Source: Phoronis australis (Eukaryota > Phoronida > Phoronidae). From it: a DNA stretch of 62,466 nucleotides. Below are positions 37,081-48,987 of this stretch, piece by piece. Position 1 is the stretch's first letter; each line of letters starts with the position of its first letter. Under the pieces are notes generated by a model that saw only the letters and a program-made list of their open reading frames with translations, searched no databases and was not told the origin of the DNA. Location: assembly GCA_002633005.1 (NCBI GenBank), contig NMRA01000183.1:217640-280105 (forward strand), in the 5' to 3' direction. The translations under genes and the position numbers were made by a program.

Positions 37081-38160
37081 AATAAGTTCATATTTTATTG
37101 ACTCACTGGGCTGTGGTCTATAGTATAAGATGTCTATGATCTACGCTCTTTCACAGTGCTACGGAAGGTAGCTATATCATATAGATATCATATTACTATA
37201 GACCGGGCGCACGCGCTATTGCAGCTGACAACTTGACACCATATTGGAGAGTGCTGCTAGTCACGTGACACGGCTAAATGCCATGTAAACAAACGGGACA
37301 AATTGCTTCTCTAACAAATAAAGAGACGGAAGAGTGTGACTTTTTTCCAGAAACAAATAAATATATGGTGTCGCAATTTCATGCGGTTTTTTAAGAGTCA
37401 ATCAGTCGATAGGGAAAATATCAAACTAATAGAAGATCGCAACTAGCGGCAGATTCTCGAATTGTCTGAGCGGTTGCACGCTTGTTATCCACTGCGAGCG
37501 TTTTAATTTTTTTCGTTTTTTCAAGAGAAACCAGTAAGATCGTGCAAATTTATCATTTAATTCGTGTCGCTCCATGCAAATACATTATATCCAGGAAACG
37601 TGCTGTTCACTTGGGACGTACTTTTGTTGTGGTCCAATAAGCCTTAGTTTTCAGTGTTGAAAATGAACCGGATAGCTACGTAAAATTGAAATACGACCCA
37701 GATCGCATTTAAGGGGGGTTTAAATTTAATGTGAACTAACACTGTGAAAAATGACCTCATTGAAGTGATATAGATAAATGACAGGTTTTTAAAGTTCATT
37801 AGGACGTTCTCCCGTTCCGTGACTTTACAAAACGTACAGCGGTTGTGAGTGTGTGATAACGTCTAGCCCTTTCGTTAACTGCCGAGCACAGTCTTTTGTC
37901 CGGTAAGACAACACGCAGATCAATTATCTACCAGGCTTATTACCGATCGAACACAATCAAACACAGAACGTTGGTACGTTCGAACAGAATAGATTGCCTT
38001 AACTTCGATTGTATGATTGGGCGATTTTGGTGATTCAAAATCTTTCAGCATTATCAGTATTTGGGAATTCAGAAATGTCATTGGTTTATGTTCAAACATT
38101 TTATAACTTAACTTATTTTTAACACCACACTAACCCAGTGAGTCAATAAGATATGATCTT
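37081..38160. mobile_element. Transposon-like segment with ~35 bp terminal inverted repeats
   Basis: The left end AATAAGTTCATATTTTATTG then ACTCACTGGG is mirrored at the right, where the reversed end reads AATAAGATCATATCTTATTG then ACTCACTGGG. The arms are about 30-35 bp with two or three mismatches, and the interior of about 1 kb has no open frame. A sub-block at 37196-37310 recurs inverted at 40270-40362. Confidence 0.65.
37196..37310 (+). repeat. Dispersed repeat, paired with 40270-40362
   Basis: Shared blocks are GACCGGGCGC, CATATTGGAGAGTGCT and CGGGACAAA, in inverted orientation to the second copy. The class is unknown. The gap between the pair (about 3 kb) could be a larger inverted-repeat structure or chance. 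Confidence 0.5.
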
Positions 38161-39042
38161 ATTGGAGATTAGAGCAACTATTGAACAAAAGAGAGCTTAC
38201 TCTCCCTTCCTAATTGCCAGAATGGACTTAATTAGTCGTCGGTGTAAATTGTTGGCTATGTACAGCGGTCGTCCGGCGCCAACTTGTGCTATGCAACCTA
38301 ACAAGTTTAGACTAGACGGGAGAATGTAAAAAGCAAAGAACATAGACTCAATTCCTCTCCTGTGCATCGCTCGGGATTGCCAACGGACAAATATTCTTCT
38401 CTCACGGATCTGAAGTCACCCCTGATCAAGCACCAGGCACTTGTCGGCGTTTTGTAGTATCCCCAAACCGTGTAATTATGTGCTTACAAAGAGATCAGCC
38501 CCCCTCTCACACATTATTTTGAACCGTTCCTATCCATCCCTGCCCTTAATCTGATATACGCACTGCGCGTCCCTCAGCCGAGAAATTTAAGATAAATTCT
38601 TCCACATGCACGCTTCTCCTTAGTTCTCACGGTTCCAAATTTGACTTTTATAGTAAGAAACCTTGGCAAGGAAGATTCTTAACATGTGTCCAATTATTTT
38701 GGATTAGTCTTCAAGCAGTTCAGTAGTCAAATATTAGATCCTGGCACGAGCAGTGTAAAAATGGCCAGTTGCCAAGCTGGGCAACTGAACGACGGACTGT
38801 TCGAAAAATTGTAATTGTTTTCGCTTCAGCCCAGCTTCCCCACATCATATTCCTTGTCTGCACGCCGTTCAGTACTTTCACTCCCTAACTGCGACATATA
38901 TTGAAAAAGCAAGATTTCCATTGCCGTGCGTTACTCAGGTAACCCCCACACCCAAACATCCGCATATCGAACATTGTTGAAAGATCGCCAATTGGCGGGA
39001 ATAGTGTCTGCTTATCCCAACCCCCTGTTGTGGAAGAACCCA
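38161..39042. other. No recognised gene
   Basis: I see no domain or element in this stretch. Confidence 0.4.
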
Positions 39043-39405
39043 GTGGCGGATTTAGAGGGAGGTCAAGACCCTCCTAAAACTCTCCCAGATTCCATTTGGC
39101 AGTTCGGGGGTGCGAAAGTCCGACGGGCAAAATCCTGGCGCGCACCCCTCATTTGGCGAAGTGGTGAAAAGGTCCTCCTTAGGGAAACAAAAAGTCCGAG
39201 GAACGAGACAAAAGTCCACAGGAATTCGTCGCGAATGCACAATGCACGGGATTGAACCTTGTACCCCGTTTTTTAGTACTCGTCTTCTTGTTCCAGAAAG
39301 AGGTCTACATACCGCGAAATTCAAGTCTCCCCTATATTTTAGACTGGGTGCACGCATGTGATCCTCTGCCTTGCCCCTCAAATCAAAATTCTGGATCCGC
39401 CCCTG
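39043..39405 (-). mobile_element. Family M1 element with both ends (hAT-like MITE)
   Basis: The left end CAGTGGCGGATTTAGAGGG mirrors the right end TCTGGATCCGCCCCTG. Ends of the type CAGNGGCGGATCNAG are typical of hAT-type MITEs. Interior family blocks include CTCATTTGGCGAAGTGG and AGTCCGAGGAACGAGACAAA, the reverse of those at 23085-23345. A clean 8 bp duplication is not visible (flanks AAGAACC and GAACCGT). This copy best defines the family's outer ends. Confidence 0.65.
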
Positions 39406-41344
39406 GAACCGTTGGATAATGACGGGGCGGGTTTTCACGGACGCGAGGTCATTTTTTCATGGGCTAAAAATTCTTCACAATAAATTTAGACACTGAAAAA
39501 ACTAGCCGGGTCATTTTTCACGGGGTCATTGTTTAATGCTACACCGGCTCGGTCGGGTATATTTCCACTCGGTTTCAAGTGAGAAATTCTGTATTTTGGG
39601 TAACGGTTGATGCGCAATTCAGTCCTAGAGGTTTGATATTTTGGTTACTATGCACTTTACTTGTTTGCGCAAGTTTTGAGTCATAAAACAAAGAGCTCGT
39701 AAGCAAGCAGTGCAAATCCACAAAATTTCCAATATCAACTTTAACATAAGTACAGATTTTGCAGGGGTATGTTCGTTTCAATACAACAGGAGAAAACTGA
39801 TTTTGGAATACGTATTAATAAATGAGATTTTAAAGCAGTATATATTTCAACAGAGAATACACAATTCACTTAGATTACTGATTTTGATGGCTAGCAAGTA
39901 GGTTCGGGGATGTCATTTTTCAGAACAAGTAAAAATACATGTGATTGTCATTGATACCAAATATTTACCTAGTAAGTACAATTAACAAACAGCATCATCA
40001 TTGGATAACAGCATATGCTGGTCAATAATTATCTTTTAATTGATCTTATATGGTGTCAATCACCAAGACTGATGTGGAAACAACGCATAATCGCTCCACT
40101 TAAACTATGGTGGCAGAACATAAAAAATGGTGGCAGCACCTCTAAACTCCATGGCCGAACCAAAAAAACCCATGACTCAAAGGCAGGAGCAAAAAAATAA
40201 CTCTTTTGCTGCAAGCATAACACTGCGAGCCCGCAGATTTTCTGACTGATGCCGTAGGGCTCCCAGAGTTTTCCGCCTTTTTTGTCCCGTGTAGCACTCT
40301 CCAATATGGCGTCATATTGACAACGCGAGCTGCATGTATCTGAGTGCGGCGCGCCCGGTCCATGTGATGTCCATGAGCTATACTTTTCCGTATAGGTGGC
40401 CCTGTGTCAGAGGGTAACCACGGGCTTGATATCGATCCGCAGACGAGTCTGCATCATTCTCTGGTTGTAGTTGGGTGTAGTAATAGCTTTCGAAACCTTC
40501 TTAGCATTTTGGCCGCCACTGACCACACTGACCACCGCAACTGAACATAAGATTACAGTACCAAGCGTATCCAAGAGGACGTTTAAAATACATTGATTTT
40601 ACTTTCCATTGACAAACTATTGCGAGTTAGACTTTGTTATGGTAAACTAAGCATTGATCAATATCAACCAGCATATTGAATGATCTGGCACCATCTAATG
40701 ATGATGTCCCAGAAGTGTCGGCAAAAAATTCGAATGCAGTAAAATTGACGAAGAATGCGATAAACTGATTACTCCAAGTATCTGTCCGAAATTTGAGCAT
40801 AAAGTTTTCTGATGAATAAAAATGGGCAAACATCCATCATATAGCTTTGGAGTGTATTTCGGGTACCTCAATACATTGTTTGCAGTGTAGGATATTCTAC
40901 ACATGATTAGAAATAGAATAATTTCTTCAGAAAATAAAAGTTAGTGATCCTGATATATGTAGTGCATGATACCGTAAACCAAGGACTTTGAAATACATTT
41001 CACGATTGTTATGCAGCTAAAGAAAGTAGAGTATGGGAAATAATAATATTCATAACGGATGGGTGAAATGTTTGCTGCAACACGCAAACACGTCCTGACA
41101 GCGTTTTTTGACGAACGGGAGATGTATTATACGAAAGTGCTTGGCCAAGTTTTCTGTTTTTTAGTTGAATGGGAAATTGTGGGTACCGCATAAACCAATA
41201 AAACGCCCTGCTTGCTCATTTTAGCCGAGTGGCAAAGTATAGTAATCTTGTCACGTGGGAAATTGCAATAGTATACGATATGTGATTTGGCCGTTTGTCA
41301 AAAAGCGGCACATTTAATGGTGAGGCAGGATGGTGGGAAAAATT
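39406..41344. other. No recognised gene
   Basis: Apart from the repeat at 40270-40362 I see only short, unrecognised frames. Confidence 0.4.
40270..40362 (-). repeat. Dispersed repeat, second copy
   Basis: Inverted match to 37196-37310, including AGCACTCTCCAATATGG and GCGCGCCCGGTCC. Confidence 0.5.
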
Positions 41345-41425
41345 CAAAAGTGGCCAAGTTCGCCAAAAGTGGGCCAGTCCACCTTAAGTGGCGCCGTCCG
41401 CCTAAAGTGGCCCAGTCCGCCTTGA
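41345..41425 (+). repeat. Minisatellite, ~20 bp unit, 4 copies
   Basis: Degenerate units of AAGTGGCCCAGTCCGCCTT in a row, the last ones best conserved. Confidence 0.75.
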
Positions 41426-42065
41426 GCGTCACAAAGTATTTTATTGGATTATTTTACAAGGTAAACTTTTCATTTTTTAATTTTTTCACAAGTGTAGAAA
41501 AATAATATAGACAACAGTAGACCTACTACTCAAAAATCGAATCAACAAACAACGGCATCTTGGCAACATGTAACCAGTGCACGTGTGAATTAACATACAT
41601 GTAGAAACAATTCAAAACCGTAATAATATACGCACACATACACCGGCTTAGGCACGCAACTACAGGTATATGTACTTTTTAAAGTTACGTAAACATACCT
41701 GTTTTATGGCCTAAGCTTTTCATATAAGCCTACAATTACAGAACAAACATTCAGAAACCATAAGTGACCATTGCTCAGTACTTCTGTCATCTCCGTGAGA
41801 GTCACCAACAGACACTGTCTTTACAACACCGGTTAGGAGATATGTGATAGAAGGTTATAAACCGATTTCTGATAAAAGTCCTGAGTGAAAACCATTTTAC
41901 TGATTTTAAATGTTCAAAAATATTTCAAAGTTATATTTCTATCACGCTTTCTGACACCTTGCTTAAAGTGACAAGATTAAAACATCTGCAGAATTCGAAC
42001 ACATACAGGCAAGGCGACATCAGCATGTACTGCGCCTGTTAGCATAGCAACATTTATACTGGAAA

Positions 42066-42592
42066 TTGTTTCTTTTATCTTTGCCACCAAGAGTCAAATC
42101 GAATGTGGATTTTAATGTTTTAGACCCCGGGGCGGGAAATAACATTCTTGCTCGATGCCAGTAGGAATGGCAAATGATATGATTGCAGCATGGAAATCTG
42201 CTATGGTAATCTATAGCGTCTTTTTCCAGACGTGGGTGTGGATGTACTGATTTAAAAAATGAGATCTCACATAAATAGCCCCAAAGAGAAGGATGAGCAA
42301 TTAGGCGTTGTCAGATAGATATGTTTTTCGTCTATCTGATCACGCCTACTCCCTGATCCTACTCTCTGATCCTTCTCTCTGTCTATAATTATGTGAAACT
42401 CATTTTTGAAATACACCCATACCGACTTCTGACAAAGACGTTGATTGTTGCGGCAGCAGATTTCCATGCTGTGATCATCTCATTTGCCATTCCTGGTGGC
42501 TTCGAACTGGGATGTGATTTCCTGCCCGGGGTATAAAACAAAAAAATCACAGTCGATTTGATTCTTGTTGGCAAAGATAAAAGAAACAATCC
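42066..42592. mobile_element. Fold-back element, arms ~260 bp
   Basis: The whole segment is an imperfect palindrome. The left arm starts at TTTCTTTTATCTTTGCCA and the right arm ends in its complement. Shared blocks include GAGTCAAATCGA, CCCCGGG, GGAATGGCAAATGA, CAGCATGGAAATCTGCT, GAGAAGGAT and AGATAGATATG. Arm identity is about 80% by eye and the loop is very small, around 42320-42340. Stop codons are frequent. As RNA it would form a duplex of about 250 bp. Confidence 0.8.
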
Positions 42593-43005
42593 TCAGTATA
42601 AGTGTTGCTATAAGAGAAAATTGATTTCAAAATAAGCTCGGACGTTATCTGCCTTCCCACGATAGAACAAGTGCCGCTTAGTATCTCTGCCCGCTTGTGT
42701 CCCTCACTCGTAAGTGAAGTCAGCAGTCATGCTATTAAAGTGTCAACAATAACGCCAGTGCAGTTTTGGCCGGGGGGTAACTCAAACCTCTGGGCTTTGC
42801 GCCGGCAAAAGTAACTATTTTGGCCAAGACAGTTCACTGCTCTAGCGGACGTTTTTGCTGTTGGGAAAGTGCTAGCGAGCGAAACAGCATTTTAGCCAGC
42901 ACATGAACCGAGTATTGTTAAGCAACTTTCAAACCTGACAAGATTATAACAACCAGAGTGTTATCTTGTATCAAAAATATAAAGTGACCGAAAATAACCC
43001 CAAAT
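42593..43005. other. No recognised gene
   Basis: No features that I can support. Confidence 0.4.
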
Positions 43006-43263
43006 ATGGCAAGCCTCCTGTGGTCTACGATCCATTGCCTAACAAAAAAACTGACTTTTGATTTAGAACGTACAGTTTCCGTTACGCAGTTGATCGAGAA
43101 TTTGCTTCTCACTAAAATCATGACGTCTACTATGATAAGCAAGTTCATGTTCACGATAGAGAAGATCTCAGATCTAGAAGAAAATGCATTGCTCGAGACC
43201 AGACTCTACATGGTATGCAGTAATAAGCTTGACATGCCGGGTCATGCGATAAGCGGAGCATGA
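43006..43263 (+). CDS. Short ATG-initiated open frame with helical, CARD-like spacing (85 aa)
   Basis: The frame starts at ATG in an acceptable context (AAATATGG). Residues 18-65 show regular amphipathic helices: ERTVSVTQLIENLLLTKI, then MTSTMISKFM, then EKISDLEENALLETR. The spacing is reminiscent of death-fold CARD helices (leucine pairs, then an '(V/I)xT' turn), but no diagnostic residue settles it. It could be a first exon, a fragment of an innate-immunity gene, or chance. The nearest gene, on the same strand, starts 725 bases downstream. Confidence 0.22.
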   Translation: MASLLWSTIHCLTKKLTFDLERTVSVTQLIENLLLTKIMTSTMISKFMFTIEKISDLEENALLETRLYMVCSNKLDMPGHAISGA

Positions 43264-43988
43264 CCTAGAGAGGTAACGCCAAATTTCCCAAGCCCAGAAA
43301 TCATTTCTAAACTGAGAAAAATAGATGCTCAGGTGAACTTCTATAGTGTGGCACTCAAGCTTCCTTAGCGTGACTTTTGCATGCGTAGAAGAATGAATCA
43401 AGGCACTTTACAACGATATTGCTGCAGGATGGAAATATTCTGCTCCTTTATCAAGCAATGTGGATCTTAAAACAAACAATCTGAGTCAATATTTGGTAAA
43501 GGAAGATTAAATAACATCACGTCATGAGGCTCTATCATTGCAATTGCCGTAATACTTTATGGTAACTAGAAACTTAGCGACTGCGCAAACGCGTCGTCTG
43601 TACCTACCAACTCTCTATTTATCGCAGCTTGAACTCTATTCATATCTCGCTTTATGTGCCCTACTAAAATAACAAACGAGTGGGTTTATAAAAGGAACAG
43701 AGATTTATTTGCTCAATACTATGGAGTGACAACGCTTAAATCGTTCGAAAGGCTATTCAATCAACGATTTATTCTCGCTACATAATACCTTCTATTGTCG
43801 GTGACCTTCACAACAAAGTTTACTCGCAATATAATACGTGAATCAGTTTGGAAACGCAGTGAATTAAACAGACCAATGTTTGCGGAGACGTTGTACCGTG
43901 CTAGCAACCACAAACAACGGCGCTTCAGCTTTTGGATTCGGAGTTCTGAGCGAGGATAGACGAAGAAAGGGCGATACAAGCCGCTGTG

Positions 43989-45182
43989 ATGATGGCATCA
44001 CCACTGCTTAGCAAACGTCCTGTTAAGACGGCACTTCACCAGGCAGTCATAGATGGGAGATTAAAGCAAGTACGACTACTTGTTGGTAGCAAATATCATG
44101 CAGGAATTGATGTGAAAGACATACATGGAAGAACACCCTTGATGCTAGCGTGCCTGTTAGAAAATGAACTCGTTGGTTGGAAAATGGTAAAGATACTGTT
44201 GTCTGCTGGTGTGAATTGTAATGTTACCGACAAGTTGGGAAGATCAGCTTTGAGCTATGTGTGTCTAAAAGGTTACGATACTATTTTGAAGAAATTGCTC
44301 AAAGAGGACATTATGGACTTTAACTCTCCTGATAACGACGGCAATCCGCCAATAAACCTGGCAGCAATGAGCGGAAACCCGGCTGTGGTAAAACTATTAA
44401 TTGACGTGCTTCACAGGTTTGGACTGTCAGTAGACTACCGTAATTTACTAGGTTACACTGCTCTACTGCTGGCGACAAAATATGGTCACTATGTTTCAGC
44501 CCACTTGCTTGTAACACAAGGTGGCGCCTCTCCAATGTTGAGAGACAATGAGATGTTTCTCAATGCTGCCGAGTGGGCAAGTCGCAGTCATATTTTACAG
44601 GCGCAGTTGGTAAAAGCAAAGTCAAACAGGACTTTTCATCAGAGACACAAGTCTGCCCCCGCAATGTCTTTCTCTAGAGAAAGTACCCTCTACGATGGGC
44701 CAAACACGGCACGCGAGTACACGTGCCAGCACGTGAAAACGAGACCTGATCCGTTTGGCTCGTATTTTCACTTACCGACAATTTTCCGAACTCAAGGAGT
44801 CGAGACGCCCTTGCATAACGAAGCATTTGTTGGAAACGCAGATGCAAGAAAATCGCTATTAGACGCAATTGATGAAATTACCAAAACAAGGCCAACGTCT
44901 GCTGCATCGTCGAATGTCTCGCGAATTAGTCACCCATCGTCTGTCAAGCTAATGGCGTTGTCCCCTCGTAGTAGGGCTGTTAAGATGGTCTCCGATCTGG
45001 AACTCCTGTTTAAAATTTATTCTGATCAGTATCCCGAAATGCTGAGGAGACAGAAAACAGAACGCAGTGCCTCTGTGAAATCAGAAGCGCCCGTGCACGT
45101 GCACGCACCAGTGAATACGAAGCTTCTGTCGGTGAAAAAGCCTCCTTCGTCGCCTCGAAAATCGATAGTGGCGGCAAACTGA
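43989..45182 (+). CDS. Ankyrin-repeat protein, intronless (397 aa)
   Basis: The start is ATG 43989; a second ATG follows directly. About five ankyrin units fill residues 13-190: TALHQAVIDGRLKQVRLLV, then GRTPLMLACLLENELVGW with VKILLSAGVN, GRSALSYVCLKGYDTILKKL, NPPINLAAMSGNPAVVKLLI, and GYTALLLATKYGHYVSAHLL. TPLMLA and LLSAGVN are textbook ankyrin motifs. The second unit carries a small insertion (ELVGWK), and the fourth has a longer hairpin (DVLHRFGLSVDYRN). The tail (190-397) is Ser/Lys/Arg-rich and probably disordered, with one likely helix VSDLELLFKIYSDQYPEML near 335-353. Ankyrin domains bind proteins; no enzymatic domain is attached, so a scaffold or adaptor is likely. The intron-free frame could mean a retrogene that stayed intact. 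Orthology is not clear to me. Confidence 0.85.
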   Translation: MMASPLLSKRPVKTALHQAVIDGRLKQVRLLVGSKYHAGIDVKDIHGRTPLMLACLLENELVGWKMVKILLSAGVNCNVTDKLGRSALSYVCLKGYDTILKKLLKEDIMDFNSPDNDGNPPINLAAMSGNPAVVKLLIDVLHRFGLSVDYRNLLGYTALLLATKYGHYVSAHLLVTQGGASPMLRDNEMFLNAAEWASRSHILQAQLVKAKSNRTFHQRHKSAPAMSFSRESTLYDGPNTAREYTCQHVKTRPDPFGSYFHLPTIFRTQGVETPLHNEAFVGNADARKSLLDAIDEITKTRPTSAASSNVSRISHPSSVKLMALSPRSRAVKMVSDLELLFKIYSDQYPEMLRRQKTERSASVKSEAPVHVHAPVNTKLLSVKKPPSSPRKSIVAAN

Positions 45183-45207
45183 GAGTCCTTATTCCTTAAC
45201 GAATGGC

Positions 45208-45213
45208 AATAAA
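45208..45213 (+). promoter_or_regulatory. Poly(A) signal AATAAA of the ankyrin gene
   Basis: AATAAA lies 26 bases after the stop codon and is the first such hexamer downstream. Confidence 0.5.
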
Positions 45214-45249
45214 TTCGGCTGGCAGACTGGAGATGTTCGAATAAAATCA

Positions 45250-45420
45250 AAGTCAAATATAAAACAAGCATTTATTCTCTAGATATTAACACGAGTAAAT
45301 ACACGAGCTTTCGAGTAATTACAGCTCTTCGTCAGGTGAATGAAAAGTCGAAGACCTGCTATTTCCTAAAAGTTAATTTACTTAACCTGTAGTTATTTCT
45401 GGAGAAAAAGGCGAGTTTTA
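45250..45420 (-). mobile_element. Possible 3' end of a retroelement (CTGACGA...GAAA motif)
   Basis: Read on the minus strand, ACCTGACGAAGAGCTGTAAT is followed by TACTCGAAAGCTCGTGT and an AATAAA near the end. A conserved 'CTGANGA-short stem-GAAA' block occurs in terminal regions of several animal retroelements, notably Penelope-like ones, where it is part of a hammerhead ribozyme core. I could pair GAG with CTC as stem II, and CAGGT with ACCTG upstream, but not a full stem III, so a ribozyme is not shown. The block lies right behind the ankyrin gene in convergent orientation. Confidence 0.35.
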
Positions 45421-47517
45421 TACTTGAAATTTTTGGTTCTAGGAAATGGTCCAACCGCATACTTTCTGTTTGCAGTCTTGCAAGACTTAAAATTGAAGAT
45501 AAAAATAGTCACATGTATGTTGAAATTAATGTTTTCAAAACCGGAAATAACGACGAGGTCATGGACAGAATTTGAAGAACCTAAAACTATAATCAAGACA
45601 ATCCATACGAAAAAGCTAAGACGACTGAGAAAAATACTCAGTGGAGGGTTTAATCGTTTAAATGTACGCGAAACCATTCACTTATCTGTGATTTTTTTTT
45701 ACTAAGAAATCAATTGCAACAAAATCCAAAAATTTGCTGCACAAAGTTTGTTACTCTGTCGATCCTTCGGGCACATTATCCACGAGCAGTAGCGAAGCGC
45801 AAGGTTGGCAAGTGTATAATTGAAATTTAATACTGAAGGTAAAAGCAAGTACCTAGTAAAACAGAAATACGTACAGAGTGAAGCAAAAGTATTTAATAGC
45901 TCGGGCGATTCATGTTAACATTCTGTGCCTTGGACATATTCGTGTACATGGTGTTTCTTAGTGAACCAAGAGTGCTTTTTCGTTGTGAACCGTGTCTTGA
46001 TGAACGTGCAATAAATCTGTGAAAACAACAACTTTAATGCATGTACTCCTGACCATTTTTATCATTATTGTACGACTTATCTGAATTGGGTTTACACGGA
46101 TTCGTAGGAAAACTACTTCTGTGTTGAAAAAGAGTGCTTTTATCAACACGATTAACAATCCATTTTTAAATTGATACTTGGTACATATCTCATCGACTGC
46201 GATCACGCTTTAAGACCTAGGCAGGACCTAACAAAAATGTCCACATTTGGAACAACATATCTCCCAAAATATAAATTACAGTTGCCTAAATACTAAACGA
46301 AGTAGCATTTTAGAAAACTGTAACACGGTTTGTGAAATCTCACATTTAACATTGATACATGTATCACAAAAAGTTGACCATGGTAATATCGATACCATTG
46401 GTATGCTAAATTTTAATTAAGACAGTCACGTGACCCAGTAAACAACGAGTTGGCGAAAAGTCAAAATCAAATTTTGCAAGGTTTCTTCTTTCAGAAAATG
46501 CGTATTTTACAGAGTTAAAATCTTTCATATGTTTAGCTAAATACCCACTCTTGTCAATCAAGTCCCACATAATCGTAACTCTTTTTCTGTTTCCCTAAGG
46601 AAAACCAGCTGTTTCACTCGTTTTTATACTTTTACAACAGGTAGCTACGCATTACATGATTATGCAGTTTCTGTTGATATCTCGCAAAACCATTAATTTG
46701 AAAATCTTTAAACTGAATGTATTTGAATTGTACAATTGATATCTTTTGATCCTCCTTTGTAAAAACGCAATAGCGCTACATAGAATCTCGACATTATCGG
46801 TTCAGTAACGGCCGACAAACGCATTTTGGGATAAAGTTGGCTGAGATAGATCTGAGGATAGCTTTAACCAAAACAATCCGTTGTGTTTTCCCCTGCAGGC
46901 ACATGACATCCATACGAGGTCGCTTTTTGTTGACACTAGGTGAAAATAACTCATGGACTTCGTGACGACTTCAAAAGGGGACGTTTTGTCAACGTCGGAA
47001 ATATAACGTCGTCTCGACGTTGGTATACGGTCGCAACTTTATCCCGGCGTGGTTACAAGTTCATTAGTTTTGTTGAACTTATAAATTTCGACGTCGCATC
47101 GACGTTAGTTTTTTGTCGGACAACCATTCCAACGTAATTTCACCTTCCAGTGATTTGTTAAGAGGCCGCAAGTCGAGTTACTGATCGCCGGTTCAGCTCA
47201 ATCCCTACGTGAGTACCGCTCCCACTGTGCAAAAAGTGTACTTTGAAAATCCACTTTACATGGTTTCTGACTGTTTCAAGGAAACTGTTTTAATCTCATT
47301 AGATGGGGGAAATGTAAAAATACTCGGCAATAATTTACAATGCAGCATATCACATCCAGAAGTCCGTGCAATTCCGCATTTTCTCGCAAGAGGTCGCTTT
47401 GCAGACCAAACCGTTGTATACAGTTAATGTACACGTGTTGAACATGAATGCAGGCTGAATGGTGTTATCTGAATTCCTCTGCAGATGCCACAACACTGGG
47501 AGCGTAGCATTGCGTCC
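45421..47517. other. No recognised gene
   Basis: AT-rich. An inverted copy of the dispersed repeat of 25240-25360 lies at about 46420-46515. Short ACGTCG-containing blocks recur near 46985-47105 (CGTCGGAAATATAACGTCG, TCGACGTTGG, ACGTCGCATCGACGTTAG), perhaps a small element. No gene is supported. Confidence 0.4.
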
Positions 47518-47660
47518 CGGATTCTATGTGTCCCGGGTTCTTTGTGTCTCAGTTCTTATGTGCCCCGTGTTCTATGTGTCCCGTTTGAAGGATTTCGAGT
47601 TCTATATGTCCCAGGTCATTTCTATGTGCCCCGGGTTCTACGTGTCCCGGTCTTTTGCGT
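47518..47660 (+). repeat. Minisatellite, TTCTATGTGTCCCGGG-type units
   Basis: About seven degenerate units of 17-24 bp with core TTCTATGTG(T/C)CCCGGG. Two long open frames across it are due to the repeat. Confidence 0.8.
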
Positions 47661-48987
47661 TGCGATAGTCCAGGCGCTAAGCGGACGAGTGTGCAAGTTT
47701 TAGCTACATTCGCCATGTTAGGCCCACATGACAATTTTGGGATGCTTTTTCGATCCTCATGCAGGGCAAAAGTTCCACAAAGTAATGCCTCATAAACAAA
47801 TGCCTTCTAGACCTTTTCAACACTCCAATTGCTACAGTACAGAGTCAACCACACAAAACCCATAAAGTCCGGAAATTACGCTTAAGGTGATGTAGTCTCA
47901 TTGCGAAAAAGGGATTTCGCAATGTCGCTGACAACACTGTACATTTCTTCTTCTTCACAAACTTGAGGTGCCTGTTTTTACGGAGAAGTTTGCACGGAGA
48001 ATTATGTACCACACCAATGTTCTTCTCATCAAATAACACAAAATGAAAAAAATTGGTTTGTCAGTTCCAACTAGACAGCTTTTTTGGAATGAAATGGTCA
48101 TGGAAAAAATGCTTTTGCAACATGGTTTGCGGTTACAGTTGTACATACCACATCAGTAACGAAATTACCCATGGGAACCATAAAATGGTCAATTCGTCAA
48201 AAAACCAAGAAGTCACCAGAGCTAATGTGCCAACACTTTTCAGTACTGCAACAAAAAATTATTTGAAGTGGACATCTCTATAAGATGGCTTGTCTAATAG
48301 TGTGGGATTTTATGCACACATCATGGTCTCAAGGCATAGCAAACTGTCAATTCGATGGAATTCCAGAAATCACTTCCCATATGGATAAGGAAGAAATTGA
48401 GGAAAGTTTATAGAGGTACATGTAAATGGTCTAAATCAAAAGTTACCTTCTCGACGGAATGCGTGTTTACAACCCAGGCAGAAAGATACATGAGCAAAAC
48501 CAGCCAAACCGCAACAGGGGCTCAAATGTCAGCAATAAATACTCATTTATAAACAAAAATCCATTGTGGTAAATAAAACGCGGAAACATAAATTTAGATC
48601 AGTTACACAATATCAAGGAAAAGAAACAGTGCAGTGGTCAGATATCACGAAACAAACGTCTAAATATAATGGCCACAATGAGAAATCCTGTCAGACCAAA
48701 AAATCCAGTTGCTCAACAAAAAGAACAAGATTTCATGACTATGTGGCTGTACCAACTTAATCCACTGGCCCAAGGATCATGATCGGTGGCTGGACAAAAA
48801 TTAAATCCAGGTAAATTTAGATGTGTGCTGTTCACACAGCATTTCGGATGCAAACAAAGCTTGTAACAACACACAAGCCTACTTCCATACATGGCTGTAC
48901 TGACATAATAATGCCACCACTGGATTTAGCAGATCAGCCAGAGTATTTAAAGGTCCAGCCACCGTACTGTTGCCTCTCTTTGAATTT

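Noticed and set aside
47459-47734. Frames of 60-70 codons rich in Cys, Val and Pro
   Set aside because: Translated minisatellite.
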